64,000 bases of DNA from Anas platyrhynchos (taxonomy: Eukaryota; Chordata; Aves; Anseriformes; Anatidae): NCBI RefSeq assembly GCF_047663525.1, contig NC_092602.1, positions 441,501 to 505,500 on the forward strand, read 5' to 3'. A program made the position numbers and the translations under genes. How positions within the stretch are numbered: position 1 is the first letter of the stretch; each line of letters starts with the position of its first letter. Shown here piece after piece: positions 12,901 through 22,660 of the stretch. The notes beneath the pieces were generated by a model. It made no database searches, was not told where the DNA came from, and saw nothing but the letters and a program-made list of their open reading frames with translations.

Positions 12901-15900
12901 ATTACCTGACCTTGGACAATGCTCTGTCTGAGAACTTTATCAGGCCTGTGCTTCTTCTGGTTTGAGTGCTCGTTGCTCTGCTGAAAGAATTCACCTTCTT
13001 TAAGAGAAAGGCATTGCCACCCTGTGGCTGTGGGAGTCATGCCCCCTACACAGACACACAACCCATCTCCTTGACATTTCTTTCTCTTACCAGTCTTTGT
13101 AGCATGCCTAGCAGAACCTAACCTTATTCTGTGCCACTGGCCTGGCTGGCTTTCCTTTATATGTGTTTTACTGTCCTGACTGCTCCTCTAATGAGGTTTA
13201 TGTTGGTGCTTGCCTTAGTAAGTGAACACACTGCACATAGTTAATAGGTGAAAAGCTCACTTTCTTTTCCCCCTTTTCCATGCAGAAATGTTATAGGGGA
13301 GTACCATGGTAAATATCTGGGTTTATCCCTATGTAGTTTTAGAGGGTTTCTGTCATTGTGAGTCTATCTGCACAAAATACAAAATAACAGCTTTGTAATC
13401 ATTAAGAAGCCTGCTTTGTCCATCCATTTGACTACATCTGATTCAAGGAGTTTCTTGCCAAAATTTACAATAACATATGGAATATTTCTAATGGCTTGCC
13501 CTTTGTGGCATTTTGATTTCTTTCCTTGGTTCTTCTGTTAGTGTCTGAGACTTCTGTAGTTGAATAGCAGGGTTATTTTTTCCTCCTTAGCTCCAGAGGA
13601 AGGCCCAGAGTAAATGGGGTATGATGCGTAGAGAATGACATTCCAGTAGATCTGAATGTATGACAGTGTCAACGACTTTACTTTGTGATTGTTGTCTTGC
13701 CTTAGATAATTACATCACCCAAAATGTTCAGATGGCTGTTGATGACTAGCAAAAGATGCACTTACTATTTCCTCAGTTGTCCCTTGCAATAAGTATTGGC
13801 AGGGGTATTGCATTGTTTTTGCAAATGTTCTTCTATAGCCCAAGCCCTAGGCAGAATTCCCTTTTGCACAAGAATCCATCTGGTTACAAGTCAGGATTTT
13901 TCAGCTTAGCTCTCACATCTGCTGCTGTTACTTGCTTCTCTCCCCTCGTTATTCTCAGCGGTTCAGTTGGTGAGATAAGGCTCTGCCTGTCCCAAAGGAG
14001 AGAAGACTTTGTTCAAAACTGAAGCATAATTACGAATAGCTCGGTCAGTGGGTGTTGCTTTTTTCTGTCTTTCCAGTACAGTTGATTGGTGTTGTAAGGG
14101 AGCAGGTGCTCTTGACGTTACTGAAGCAGCAAGGCAGGGAGCTTGATCTATTGCTCTGAATTGAAAATACTTACCTTTAGTGCAAAATGGAAGGCAGGAA
14201 ACACAAAAGAACAAACTCTGGTAGTACTACACATACAAGGAAAAACTAGGGATTGCTGACTATTTAAGTGCCGATAATATATCCCAGAGAAAACAAGAGA
14301 AGGGCTTGTTTTATGTTGTCTTCTGCCAGAATGTGGGTTGGACTGGGTATATGCCTGCTATGTGTCTGAGTTGATTGTAATGAGCTGGGCACTCCCAGAT
14401 TCCAGCTGCCTGTTCCCACACTGCTGGGCTACTGATTCATAGCACAAATCATTTCCATTGCTCCCTTCTTTCTCAGAACAGAGCATCTTGCCAGTCAGGA
14501 CGCTGTTTTGCATGTGGATGTGTCCCTGCACTGCAGGGCTCCCTATTACAGGCATTTCATAGCACAGAATAACCTGTGTTCTTTCTTTCTTTTCTCCTCT
14601 CTTTTCCTTCTTTGTTATTTGCTGCATGAAGGCTGTTAAAAATGTTGTGGGAATGGTGAGTATTACATGCACTGGGGAGTGACGCTGCTGTGCAGGATTA
14701 AATGCCTTGGTCACTGCAGAGCCATTTTCCTGAGCTGCAGGGTAGTGTCTTCACCCTGCTTTCAGGCCTGGAATTTGCTCCATGGTGCTAATGTGGAAAA
14801 AAGACTGCGTAAGCCTTTGTGGGTTGGAAGAGATGGGTGGTCCTGAGGTTAGCTGGTCCCTGATTAATGACTTTCCATCCTTCCTGCTCTGGCTGTGTTT
14901 TTGAGTTAGATGGGATCTTGGCACCTTAATTTGTGTCAGATCTTTATAAACACATTTTTTTCTCAACTTTGCTACTCCTGTGCCTTGAGAACAGTTGAGG
15001 CAATTCATTCCTGGGAGACCATAGAGGTATTAGGAAAGTCTTCCTTCCTTCTCCTTGCTCAGTTTCTGCTTGCCACACCCCCGACCCTCACTCCTGCTCT
15101 GTCTCTAGATTTGCTGCTGTTCAAGTTTGTCCATCATTGCTGTTTCTGGACTGCTCCCTGTGCTTAGACCTTTCATCCCACTGCTCCATTCAGGACCAGC
15201 AGCTGAGTGTACAGGTGTACAGGGGAAGGGCTGTTTGCAGTGTATTTCCTTAGCTGTGATTGTCAGAAAAGCAGTTATTTAATTTCTAAGGAATGGCTAA
15301 TGTTTGCATTGTTACTTTCAGCTACATCAAGTCCTGGTTCAACTTCAGGCAGGTGAGAAAGAACAAGATTTCTCCTCTGCACCAATCCAGGTTTCCATCA
15401 GTGTCCAACTTTGGAGGCTTCCTGGTTGTCATGAGTTTCTGGCAGCTTTAGGTAGGAAAACACTTCTGTCTATTATCTTTCTAAAAACTATTGCTAGTTC
15501 TATATGGTGGCTTGAAGTAGCAATAAATCTCACAGCTTTAGATGTGTTTGTGTGGGTTCTTTTTGGTCTCTGTATCTCTGGATGTGATCCCTGACTGCTC
15601 AGTACATCTCTACCAGCTCACATACACAGACTTTTCACTCACTGTTTGGCCAGTGCTGTGTATTTCTCTCATGCCCCAAAACTTACCCTAAGTCAGCAGA
15701 ATATGGATTTCAGGGTTTACAGCAGCTTGGTGCTGTCAGGTTGGTTTAAACCCTGTTTTTATTTCAGGATCCTGATTCACTGTTGTTCATAATACATACT
15801 TGTGAGTTTGCTTCTGGTCTTCTACCTGCAGTGAACCAACCATTCCTTCATCTGGGAAACCTGCACAATGGACAAGGACAGGGCATGTCAGGGTGATAGT

Positions 15901-18793
15901 ATGTACCAGGGTCTACATTCTACAGAAGAGGCAGATGAGAACTAAGTATTAAACTAGGATTTATTCTGGCTTGGCTGCTGTTTAGAAGAAGGGCTTTGCA
16001 TGGAAGAGGCAGAAAGAGATGTCCAAGAAGACTACATGAAGAGCTCATAAAAGCTTATGGTTTCTCTCATACATTTATGCCTCTTGCTGCCCGGGCCTCA
16101 TTTGCTAAATTCCAAGTTTTTTGTTCTTCTTCAGACCCATTCCTGTGAGAAAGCTTTGGATTCATGAATGAACACTAGGGGCATGTGAGACCCTGTCCCC
16201 TGAGATGCATTTAGTCCATCATTCCCTGATAATTGCATATAATTTGTAGCTAAAATAACCGACCAGTGCATTTCTATATCAGTTCGGACCAGACCGATTT
16301 GTGTATGAGTGTGTTGAATATGTCCAGCCCAGTAAGGCTCGCAAGAAGGTGTGTTAAATAGTAATAAAACCAAACCAGCAAAAAGTATATTGTAAGTAAG
16401 GAGACATCATTCCAGGACACTGCAGGATTTCATATCTCTTTGTTCTGTTTGTGTTATAAACAAGATGACACTTCTGTAGGACATGGGAACTTATTACGAG
16501 GTATGATTTTTTGCTCTGTATTCCACTCCAGGTTTTGACCTTTGTGAAGTTGGGCAAGAGGAGGTGATTCTGAAAACTGGGAAACAAGCTAATAGAAGGA
16601 CCATGCACTTTGCTCTACAGTCCTTGCTGGCACTTTTTGGTAAAGCTACTTACAGAAGTTTTTGTTCCTATAACCATCTGATAATTTGATCAGAATGGCT
16701 TATGTTGTAATCTCACACTCTTACCTTTTGCAGACATCATGCATTCATCGTCATACATGCATCATAGACCATACATCATACAAGAGGTGCAGCAAATGTA
16801 TTTTTCTTATGGAAAACAAACACTAAGACTTGGCTGAGGTCAAAGCTGGGAATAGACTCCAGCAACTGGAAGATTTTGAGATATAAAATCATAATCAATT
16901 GACAAGTTCCCAAAGTTTTCCTCTAGGATACTTGGTCTGAGGTTCCTGTCCATGCTTTTCCTGGTCTGCGCACATTATTTTTCTCACCTAAGTAGTAGGT
17001 TGTTGGTTCCTTTTTTAATTTTGTTTTGCTATTTTTCTTTTAAAGTAGAATAGTGCATGCTTTGTAGCATTTCCTCTTAATTCTGATAAGAACATTACTT
17101 GGTTTTATTTCATATTACTGTGTATCTAGGGGCATGCTTGTACTTTTTTCTTTTTTCTTTTTTTTTAGATTCTACAGAGCTGCCTAAGCGCCTTAGCCTG
17201 GACAGTTCCTCATCACTAGAGTCACTGGCTTCTGCTCAGTCTATTTCCAACCCTGTACCCCAGTATCAAAACCCACCATTCTCTCCTACTTGTCCAGACA
17301 GCATTGCATCAGATGCCATTTCTGTATATAGCCTGAGCTCTATTGCCTCTTCCATGAGTTTTGTTTCCAAGCCAGAGAGCATGCCAGATGGTGTGGGACA
17401 CAGAGGACGTCAGGACTATGAGAGGCCGAAGAACATCTATCTGCATAGGCCTGCAATACAGAGCCAGTTGTCACCACAAACCAGCACTGTAGCCAGCAAA
17501 GATGAGGAAGAGTATGAAGGTTTTTCTATAATCAGCAATGAGCCTTTGGCCAGTTACCAAGAAAACATAAAAACAAGATTTTCCCCAGATAACAAACATC
17601 CCCAAACTGGTCAAACTGGAGGTATTAAAGAGCTTGTCAATTCCAAAGGGAGCATAAGTACGCCAAATTCTCCTGTTAAAATGACTCTTATTCCTAGTCC
17701 AAACTCACCTTTCCAAAAAGTTGGGAAACTTGCAAGTTCTGATACTGGAGAATCTGACCAGTCTAGTACTGAGACTGACAGCACTGTCAAATCCCAGGAG
17801 GACAGTAATCCAAAGCTTGATCCCCAAGAGTTGGCTCAAAAAATCCTGGAGGAAACTCAGAGTCACCTCATTGCTGTTGAACGTCTTCAGAGAAGCAGCA
17901 GCCAAATAAATAAGAGCAAAAATTCAGATGATGCAGCTTCTGTGCCAGCGGGTATATCTGCATTCAGATCTTCAGAGACCAGTGCATTCAGTAGGCCAAT
18001 CAGCTCCAGTCAGAAGAATCAGTCTTCACCTGTTGCAATTAAACCAAAGCCTCCAACGAGGAGTTCATCCCTTCAGAAAGTGAGTTCTGGCTATAATAGC
18101 CCCACGACATCGGAGATGTCAAACAAAGAAGGCACAGGCCAATACAGTGGACAGCCATCTCCAAGTTGTGATTTACATGGGTCCTTAACTGAGCAGCCTC
18201 ACTTTAAGCTCAAGTACCCTAGCTCTCCTTACAGTGCTCATATTTCTAAATCACCCAGAAATCTCTCTCCAAGCTCAGGGCATCAGTCTCCTGGTGGCAG
18301 CACCCCATCTCCTGCTCTATCTTATTCCTCAGCTGGTTCTGCTCGTTCAAGTCCAGCTGATGCCCCAGACATAGACAAATTAAAAATGGCTGCCATTGAT
18401 GAAAAAGTGCAAGCAATTCACAACTTAAAGATGTTCTGGCAGAACACTCCCCAGCACTCCACTGGCCCAATAAAGATTCTCCGAGGAGCTCCTGGCACAA
18501 TGACTTCTAAGAAAGATGTTCTCAGCTTGCTAAATTTATCTCCACGTCACAGCAAAGAAGAAAGTGCAGATAAGCTGGAGCTGAAGGATCTGTCTATTGA
18601 GCAACAACTTGCTTCTCCACAAAAGAACCCTCCAAATGGACACAGACACCCTGAAACTCCAAATGCAGTGACATCAGCTCATTCTCCACCTTCTAGTAGC
18701 ACTCCAGGAACCGTACTCCCCTTGAGGCTGCCATCTGGGAATGGTTATAAATTCTTATCACCGGGAAGATTTTTTCCTTCCTCCAAATGTTGA
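3828..18793 (+). CDS. TTC28: TTC28 (tetratricopeptide repeat protein 28), 3' half, 10 exons
   Basis: Ten exons (3828-3972, 6829-7008, 8102-8822, 10582-10706, 11767-11998, 12446-12522, 14632-14655, 15322-15451, 16532-16639, 17169-18793) are all bounded by AG/GT. They sum to 3,367 nt: one base completing an upstream codon, then 1,121 sense codons and TGA. The frame closes at every junction, which is strong support for the model. The product matches vertebrate TTC28 as I know it, including SCQSMTSLF, MDRWLWGPMPSAEEEA and the C-terminus SPGRFFPSSKC. The N-terminal TPR array lies outside the window. The encoded part holds a CHAT (caspase HetF-associated) domain and a Ser/Pro-rich, probably disordered tail. 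Mammalian TTC28 is reported to act with Aurora B at the spindle midzone and midbody; that role is inferred here by orthology. The human protein is about 2,480 residues, so roughly 45% is present. Confidence 0.95.
5437..5457 (+). other. Possible cryptic or cassette microexon in TTC28 intron (speculative)
   Basis: A pyrimidine-rich stretch ending gttgaag precedes 21 nt encoding AQKFHQE. A near-perfect donor, gtaagt, follows. The surrounding intron is phase 0 and the segment has no stop, so inclusion would add seven residues without a frame change. I do not know this peptide in TTC28. By chance alone such a pattern is possible in 2.8 kb. Confidence 0.2.
6045..6155 (+). mobile_element. CR1 LINE 3' tail
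   Basis: The text matches the avian CR1 3' end in + orientation: 'taacctgctctaggtgtccc', then 'ggggttggaccagatggctt', then 'ttccttccaacctcagccac', ending in the degenerate octamer tail tctgtgatactgtga. It is 5'-truncated to about 110 bp, as is usual for CR1. Confidence 0.9.
6829..7008 (+). CDS. TTC28: TTC28 exon b, start of CHAT region
   Basis: This exon has 60 codons in phase 0/0. It begins GLMHSSGPVGRHRQLILV and continues through ELYLIPFALLKG to SIQSLNPSSK. The segment with LVLEGELYLIPFALL is the typical first strand/helix of CHAT domains, usually seen as 'L..VPDG.L..LPFEAL'. The donor is gtctga, the weakest in the gene. Reading through it would give V then a TGA stop. Confidence 0.94.
7009..8101. 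other. TTC28 intron between exons b and c
   Basis: A minus-strand open frame at 7103-7657 shows no recognisable similarity and is taken as chance. No repeat or RNA gene is seen. Confidence 0.65.
8102..8822 (+). CDS. TTC28: TTC28 exon c, core of the CHAT domain
   Basis: This 721-nt exon starts after tctgtag (SHVRKSTPAYSSSTSM) and ends in phase 1 at gcag|gtagg. It carries the central CHAT signatures. AECVHFATHVSW (codons from 8321) holds the His motif. KLVVLGSYQES (LVVL starting at 8561) occupies the place of the usual LVVLSACET cysteine motif. VTADGVIGLTRAFLAAG and CVLVSLWPVP match the typical 'G..GL.RAF..AGA..V..SLW.V' block. The fold is therefore CHAT, but the cysteine position is Tyr (8579-8581), so protease activity is unlikely. 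Confidence 0.95.
8823..10581. other. TTC28 intron between exons c and d
   Basis: Unremarkable sequence. A short (GTTT)n run lies at about 9527-9547 and an A11 run near 9881. Nothing else is recognised. Confidence 0.65.
10582..10706 (+). CDS. TTC28: TTC28 exon d
   Basis: It begins in phase 1 after ccctgcag, completing the Gly of SNWAG. It encodes FMLIGSDMKLNSPSSLVGQ and ILQHPERARDALRVLLHL, and ends in phase 0 at gtaaga. 'WAGFMLIG' is the usual last strand of a CHAT domain ('WAAFVLIGD'). This exon therefore closes the caspase-like fold. Confidence 0.94.
10707..11766. other. TTC28 intron between exons d and e
   Basis: No exon, repeat or RNA gene is recognised in this stretch. Confidence 0.6.
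11767..11998 (+). CDS. TTC28: TTC28 exon e
   Basis: The acceptor is ttttccccacag. The peptide runs VEKSLQRIQNGQHNSMYTSQ, then GIPGWQALLTAVGFRLDPP, then DPGERLQQCSTTIQSLL, ending in phase 1 at gtaaga. It closely matches the post-CHAT region of vertebrate TTC28. I know of no separate named domain here. Confidence 0.94.
11999..12445. other. TTC28 intron between exons e and f
   Basis: Nothing is recognised beyond the splice signals gtaaga and atttttcag. Confidence 0.6.
12446..12522 (+). CDS. TTC28: TTC28 exon f
   Basis: This 77-nt exon follows atttttcag. It completes Gly, encodes LPNPALQALCKLITASETGE and then QLINR, and ends in phase 0 at gtaagt. It continues the conserved helical region after the CHAT domain. 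Confidence 0.92.
12523..14631. other. TTC28 intron between exons f and g
   Basis: No repeat family is recognised. The last 60 bases form a long T/C-rich tract that probably acts as an extended polypyrimidine tract for the 24-nt exon downstream. Confidence 0.6.
14632..14655 (+). CDS. TTC28: TTC28 exon g, 24-nt microexon
   Basis: A long T/C-rich tract (about 14575-14620) precedes tgcatgaag. Eight codons (AVKNVVGM) follow, then the strong donor gtgagt. Both junctions are phase 0, so inclusion or skipping keeps the frame between ..QLINR and LHQVLVQLQ... I believe the corresponding peptide is present in mammalian TTC28, but that rests on memory. Confidence is lower than for the larger exons because of its size. 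Confidence 0.78.
14656..15321. other. TTC28 intron between exons g and h
   Basis: No feature is recognised other than the splice sites. Confidence 0.6.
15322..15451 (+). CDS. TTC28: TTC28 exon h
   Basis: It starts after ttactttcag and encodes LHQVLVQLQAGEKEQDF, SSAPIQVSISVQLWRLPGC and HEFLAALG, ending in phase 1 at gtagga. The peptide is strongly conserved with vertebrate TTC28. Confidence 0.94.
15452..16531. other. TTC28 intron between exons h and i
   Basis: No feature is recognised other than the splice sites. Confidence 0.6.
16532..16639 (+). CDS. TTC28: TTC28 exon i
   Basis: The acceptor is ttccactccag. The peptide is FDLCEVGQEEVILKTGKQAN followed by RRTMHFALQSLLALF, phase 1 in and out, with donor gtaaag. 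It joins exon h as AALG-FDLCEVG, the expected TTC28 sequence. Confidence 0.94.
16640..17168. other. TTC28 intron between exons i and j
   Basis: A short run of CATCAT/CATACA-type words lies at 16734-16785. The 3' end carries a strong T-rich tract before the acceptor. Nothing else is recognised. Confidence 0.6.
17169..18793 (+). CDS. TTC28: TTC28 terminal coding exon j, Ser/Pro-rich tail
   Basis: The exon starts at ttttttttag|attctacag (DSTELPKRLSLDSSSSLE). It runs 540 codons to TGA at 18791-18793. The ATG 70 nt upstream of the acceptor is intronic. The protein is low-complexity, rich in Ser, Pro and Thr, with conserved islands: ISVYSLSSIASSMSFVSKPE, STPNSPVKMTLIPSPNSPF, a short helical stretch PQELAQKILEETQSHLIAVE, DIDKLKMAAIDEKVQAIHNL, and the very C-terminus GYKFLSPGRFFPSSKC. 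Many S/T-P sites suggest phosphorylation by proline-directed kinases, fitting the reported mitotic role; that is inference. Confidence 0.96.
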
Positions 18794-21700
18794 AATGTCT
18801 TGAGTACCAACTGATGACTTAGAGTCTTGTTAAAGTATTTGCTTCTGCCCACTTGCCTTTATCAATGTAGAACCACAGAATATTATCGAAGAAGCCATGG
18901 TCATACCCACAGTTGTAGATACACAGGAACGTGACAGATTGGCCCTGTCTATTACTGTGTAGAAACATGGGTCTTACACAGATGGGTTTCAGTTTCCCTT
19001 AACAGGACCTTGGCAAGACTCACTTGATAACAGGTTCTATGTAGTGTTCCATATTTGCTGCAACAGGTCCAACAAATCTTGTTCTGTTCATAAAATACTA
19101 GATTTTAAGCCACCTACTTGTATTTCTTATCCTAACAGGAGGTTTTTCAGCTGTCTTTTTATACAAAAATTATACATATCAGGGATTGGAGAGGGAAGTG
19201 AGAGGAGTGGTATAAACTTTCATTTATACTGCAAAGAAAGTGTGCACAAGTTTCTGCCTGGAGAAGTACAAGCCGTTTCTTTGTTTGGTTTCAAAGGCTG
19301 ACAGAGAGGACAAGATAAGACACCTCTAGGTATCTCTGCTAAGTTGTTAGCGAAACACAAGAAATTGCTGGCAATACAACTCCATAGCAGCTTGATACTG
19401 GCAGTTCTCTTGCATCATTTAAAGGCTGGTGACACAGACAAGAGGAGAGAGATGCCCCATTCTAAAATCTGCATCTCAGGTAACTTTTTTCTGGAGGGAA
19501 ACCTTTCAGGTGATTTTTTGCTGGTTGGTCTGCTCCCCAAAAATGTTTTGGGTATAATGGACAAGATGAGCCTCAGAATGAGATAGTAAGGCTGTGCCAG
19601 AGACACAAGTTCTGTTTTTATTGAATGTTCCAATCTTTCTGGCACATAGTGTTACAATGGTGAAATTTTCATCCTGGCAATTATTTTGGCAGCATAGTGT
19701 CTGCTAAGTGAGCACAGGAAAGTGAATCTTACAGTTTCGCAGTAGGCAGGAATGTAACATAAGTGTGTGTGATTTAGAAATCACCTGTCCAAATAAATCC
19801 TTCTCCGATCCTTCTAGATCTTTCCAAATATCTGCAGATGTGTCGATGTGTCCCTGATGAGCTCTTTCTCTGGCTAAGGAAACAAGTTTCTTCAGGAGCA
19901 CATATACCAGTGTACACAGATGAGATAGGTTAGTGTCAGTGTGCTGTCAGAACATGGACGTGAGGGGACATGCAGACCAGCTGTATGCAGAACCTGTGCA
20001 CCCTCTGATCTGTGGAGAAAAGAGAACCAAGAGCGCCCCAGAGGTGATGTGTAAAAAACACTAAGCTTTCCTAGGCTAGATGGTGTTTAGGTGTTGTGGA
20101 TCAAGTTGGAGATGGTTATTTTTTAAGTGGCCATTAAATGCAGTGATGTAATCAGAATCAAAATGATAATTTATGTGCACTGAAAACTCTGGATATTAAC
20201 TTAGCACACTTAGATCCAAGCAAAGTGTTTCACAGGCCATGTGCTATGAAGTCGGAGCACTGGATTACCAAGGCTTTTGGTTTCTATTATGCACTCCCAA
20301 AATCTGTCAAGTGACTGAAGGCTAATCACTTCACCTCTCTGTGCCTCGTCTTCCCTGTCTATCTAAGTGGGGATAGTAATACTTACGTACCTACCTCACA
20401 GAGGTGTTGTGAGGCTTATTAATTAGGCCCTGACTTTTACATGGATCTTAAGTCAAATTCCAGTCTTGCAACTGACTACCTGAATGGTGAGTGCAGTCAG
20501 ATCTCTAAATTTATTAGAGTATCGTTGCTGATGCAGATAATTGTTGCACTTGTCATGTCTGGATGCTCTTCTTGAAAATGTGGACCTGAACATTTGTGAT
20601 TTTTAGGGGGATCTTGCAGGAAAAGCATGATAGCAGGACAGAGGATTCAATTCTGATACTGTAATATAAAATTACTTAGGTTCAGCTTACTTGTGGTGCA
20701 CATATGAAACGCTTGCTTAGAGTATATTCTAGAATCCACTGACGTTGGGAGAATGCTTTCACTATCACAAGAAATAAACACAAGTGCTAAAGGCAAAGAA
20801 CATAGGACTGTGTTGTTATAGTCAGCTAATAATGGATGGTTGATCACAAAAGTTTCAGTGCAGAAAGAAAGAGTAGTTACTTATTCATATTATGCAATGT
20901 AGCAAAGCAGTTGAGTAAACCCATTCAACTCATACAATCCAAGTTATTTGTCTATATATTACATCTTTCTGAGATGGTTTGGTGCTAGATATCTTCTCGC
21001 CATTAGGTGGGAAAAATTAGAATAGTGGGCCCAAATGAGTCAGCACAGGATCTGCATGTCATATAGATGGCAATGTTGCTGATCATGCAGCTTGCTGTGG
21101 TCACAAGACTGCTGACAGACTCCGTGTGACCTACTCTGTTTCCAACCAGCATAACTTTTAGAACGACATCCCAGGAACATCCAGGATGGAAGTGGGCAGC
21201 TTCTTGTTTATAGCAACAGCAAATATTCCCTGTAGTGCTGCAAAACATGCCGGAAATAAGCCTCTTGTAGTTTACTTCCATAACTAAAGGATCTTTACTC
21301 TGTAGAAATTCTATACTGCCATTTTGGTACAAACCATTTTCATCCTGCCGGTAGGTTTCATACTGGCTCTAAGTTTTCAGAAAGAGATAAATCAGGGGTG
21401 GGGGGTGGTTCTTCTGTTGTGTTGTTGTTTTTTTTTAAGGGGAGGGGAGTATTAGAAGTGGGGAAAGGTTCAGATGTTCAGTATTTGGGAAATTGGTGTT
21501 GTATAAATATGGAAGGTGAATGTCACTAGAACAAGTCTTTTGAGAAATTTATTTCCATTAGCTTGACAGAGGACACTTCCATTGGCTTAATGAGAGCCAT
21601 GAAAATGCATGCTTGCTTGTCTGGGAGACACTTCACACACCTTGTGCCTCACTCCTCCACCACCTGAATGAGAAACAACCCCTTTGTGAGGAAAAGAAAT

Positions 21701-22660
21701 TTTATCAGGTTTGCCCAATATGTGGAGAAATTCAGGAAATAACATGTTCTGCATTTGATATTAGAATCCCTTCTGTGGAGTTTAAATGCATTTGTTGTTG
21801 TTGTATTTGTGCATGGTACAAGTGACAACACTGCTTAATACAGTGAGCAATAAGAATTAGGTGTTATCAACTTCCACATTAAACCTGCCACGTGCAACAG
21901 TTCCCCAAGGCCATAGAATGTGTTTTAGTTTGGTTTTATTCAGTATATTTTACTGTGTGAGATACTAATTGCAGCTATTTTATTGACTGTCTTTAGCTTA
22001 AACTAAAGGGGAACAGTAAATAATCTCACTGAACAAAATCCAGTTTAATTTGATTTTGTTGGTTAGCCTGAACTCTGACTGGTTACTGATTTTCCTTCTT
22101 TTTCATGATACCTTTTTTAAACAAGGAAAAAGCATTGAAGGGGTGCTACACCCATGTATATCACTCTTGGCCATATTTCCTCTCATTAGATCAAACTGGT
22201 TCTGTGACCATCTCTTCCAAGTTGCAGAACAGGAGGACAGAAAATCTGTGAATCTGCAAAGAAACACTGGTAGTTTCAGGCTAGGTGATGATAATGGTTT
22301 GGATTTATTGCATTGCCATGCAGACCAGAAAAGTTGTGAATGAACATGGAAAACTTGGCCCCTTGGTTGCAGAACTCCTTCAAAGAGCGTTGAAGATGAT
22401 AACTCAGAAAGGATTGTCAGCAAAGACTCTTCCAAGCAGCAGCCCTTTAGCACTTGCTCTCCTTGTATGCAGTGTTAGCCATGTTTGGCCTATATGGACT
22501 TTTTTTGTAAATTAAAACTGTTTCCAGACAGCATTAAACTTTTTATATTATGAAATTTACCATGTAAAAAGATTTTCATATTTTTATTGAAATTGCTAAG
22601 GCATTTGGCCTTCTTCCTTTGTGATTTCAGTGTCTATTAAAGCATGAGTTCTCTCAGTAC
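18794..22660 (+). other. TTC28: TTC28 3' UTR, end uncertain
   Basis: The sequence after the TGA is AT-rich and without coding potential. Possible poly(A) signals are AATAAA at 19792-19797 and ATTAAA at 22533-22538 and 22636-22641. The AT-rich stretch at 22500-22650 followed by GT-rich DNA looks like a distal end, and would give a UTR of about 3.8 kb. The boundary is inference; transcript ends would settle it. Confidence 0.45.
20238..20430 (+). repeat. MIR-type SINE (old CORE-SINE copy)
   Basis: The segments 'cacctctctgtgcctcgtct', 'ggggatagtaatacttacg' and 'ctacctcacagaggtgttgt' follow the order and spacing of the MIR consensus, whose landmarks are 'cacctctctgtgcctcagtt', 'ggggataataatacttac' and 'ctacctcacagggttgttgt'. 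Upstream, 'gaagtcggagcactggatta' fits the MIR body. The copy is in sense orientation to TTC28 and still well readable despite the age of the family. Confidence 0.8.

Noticed and set aside
17099..17168. ATG at 17099 as a start for the last TTC28 exon
   Set aside because: The segment is the intron 3' end with its T-rich tract; the frame joins exon i at 17169 with perfect phase.
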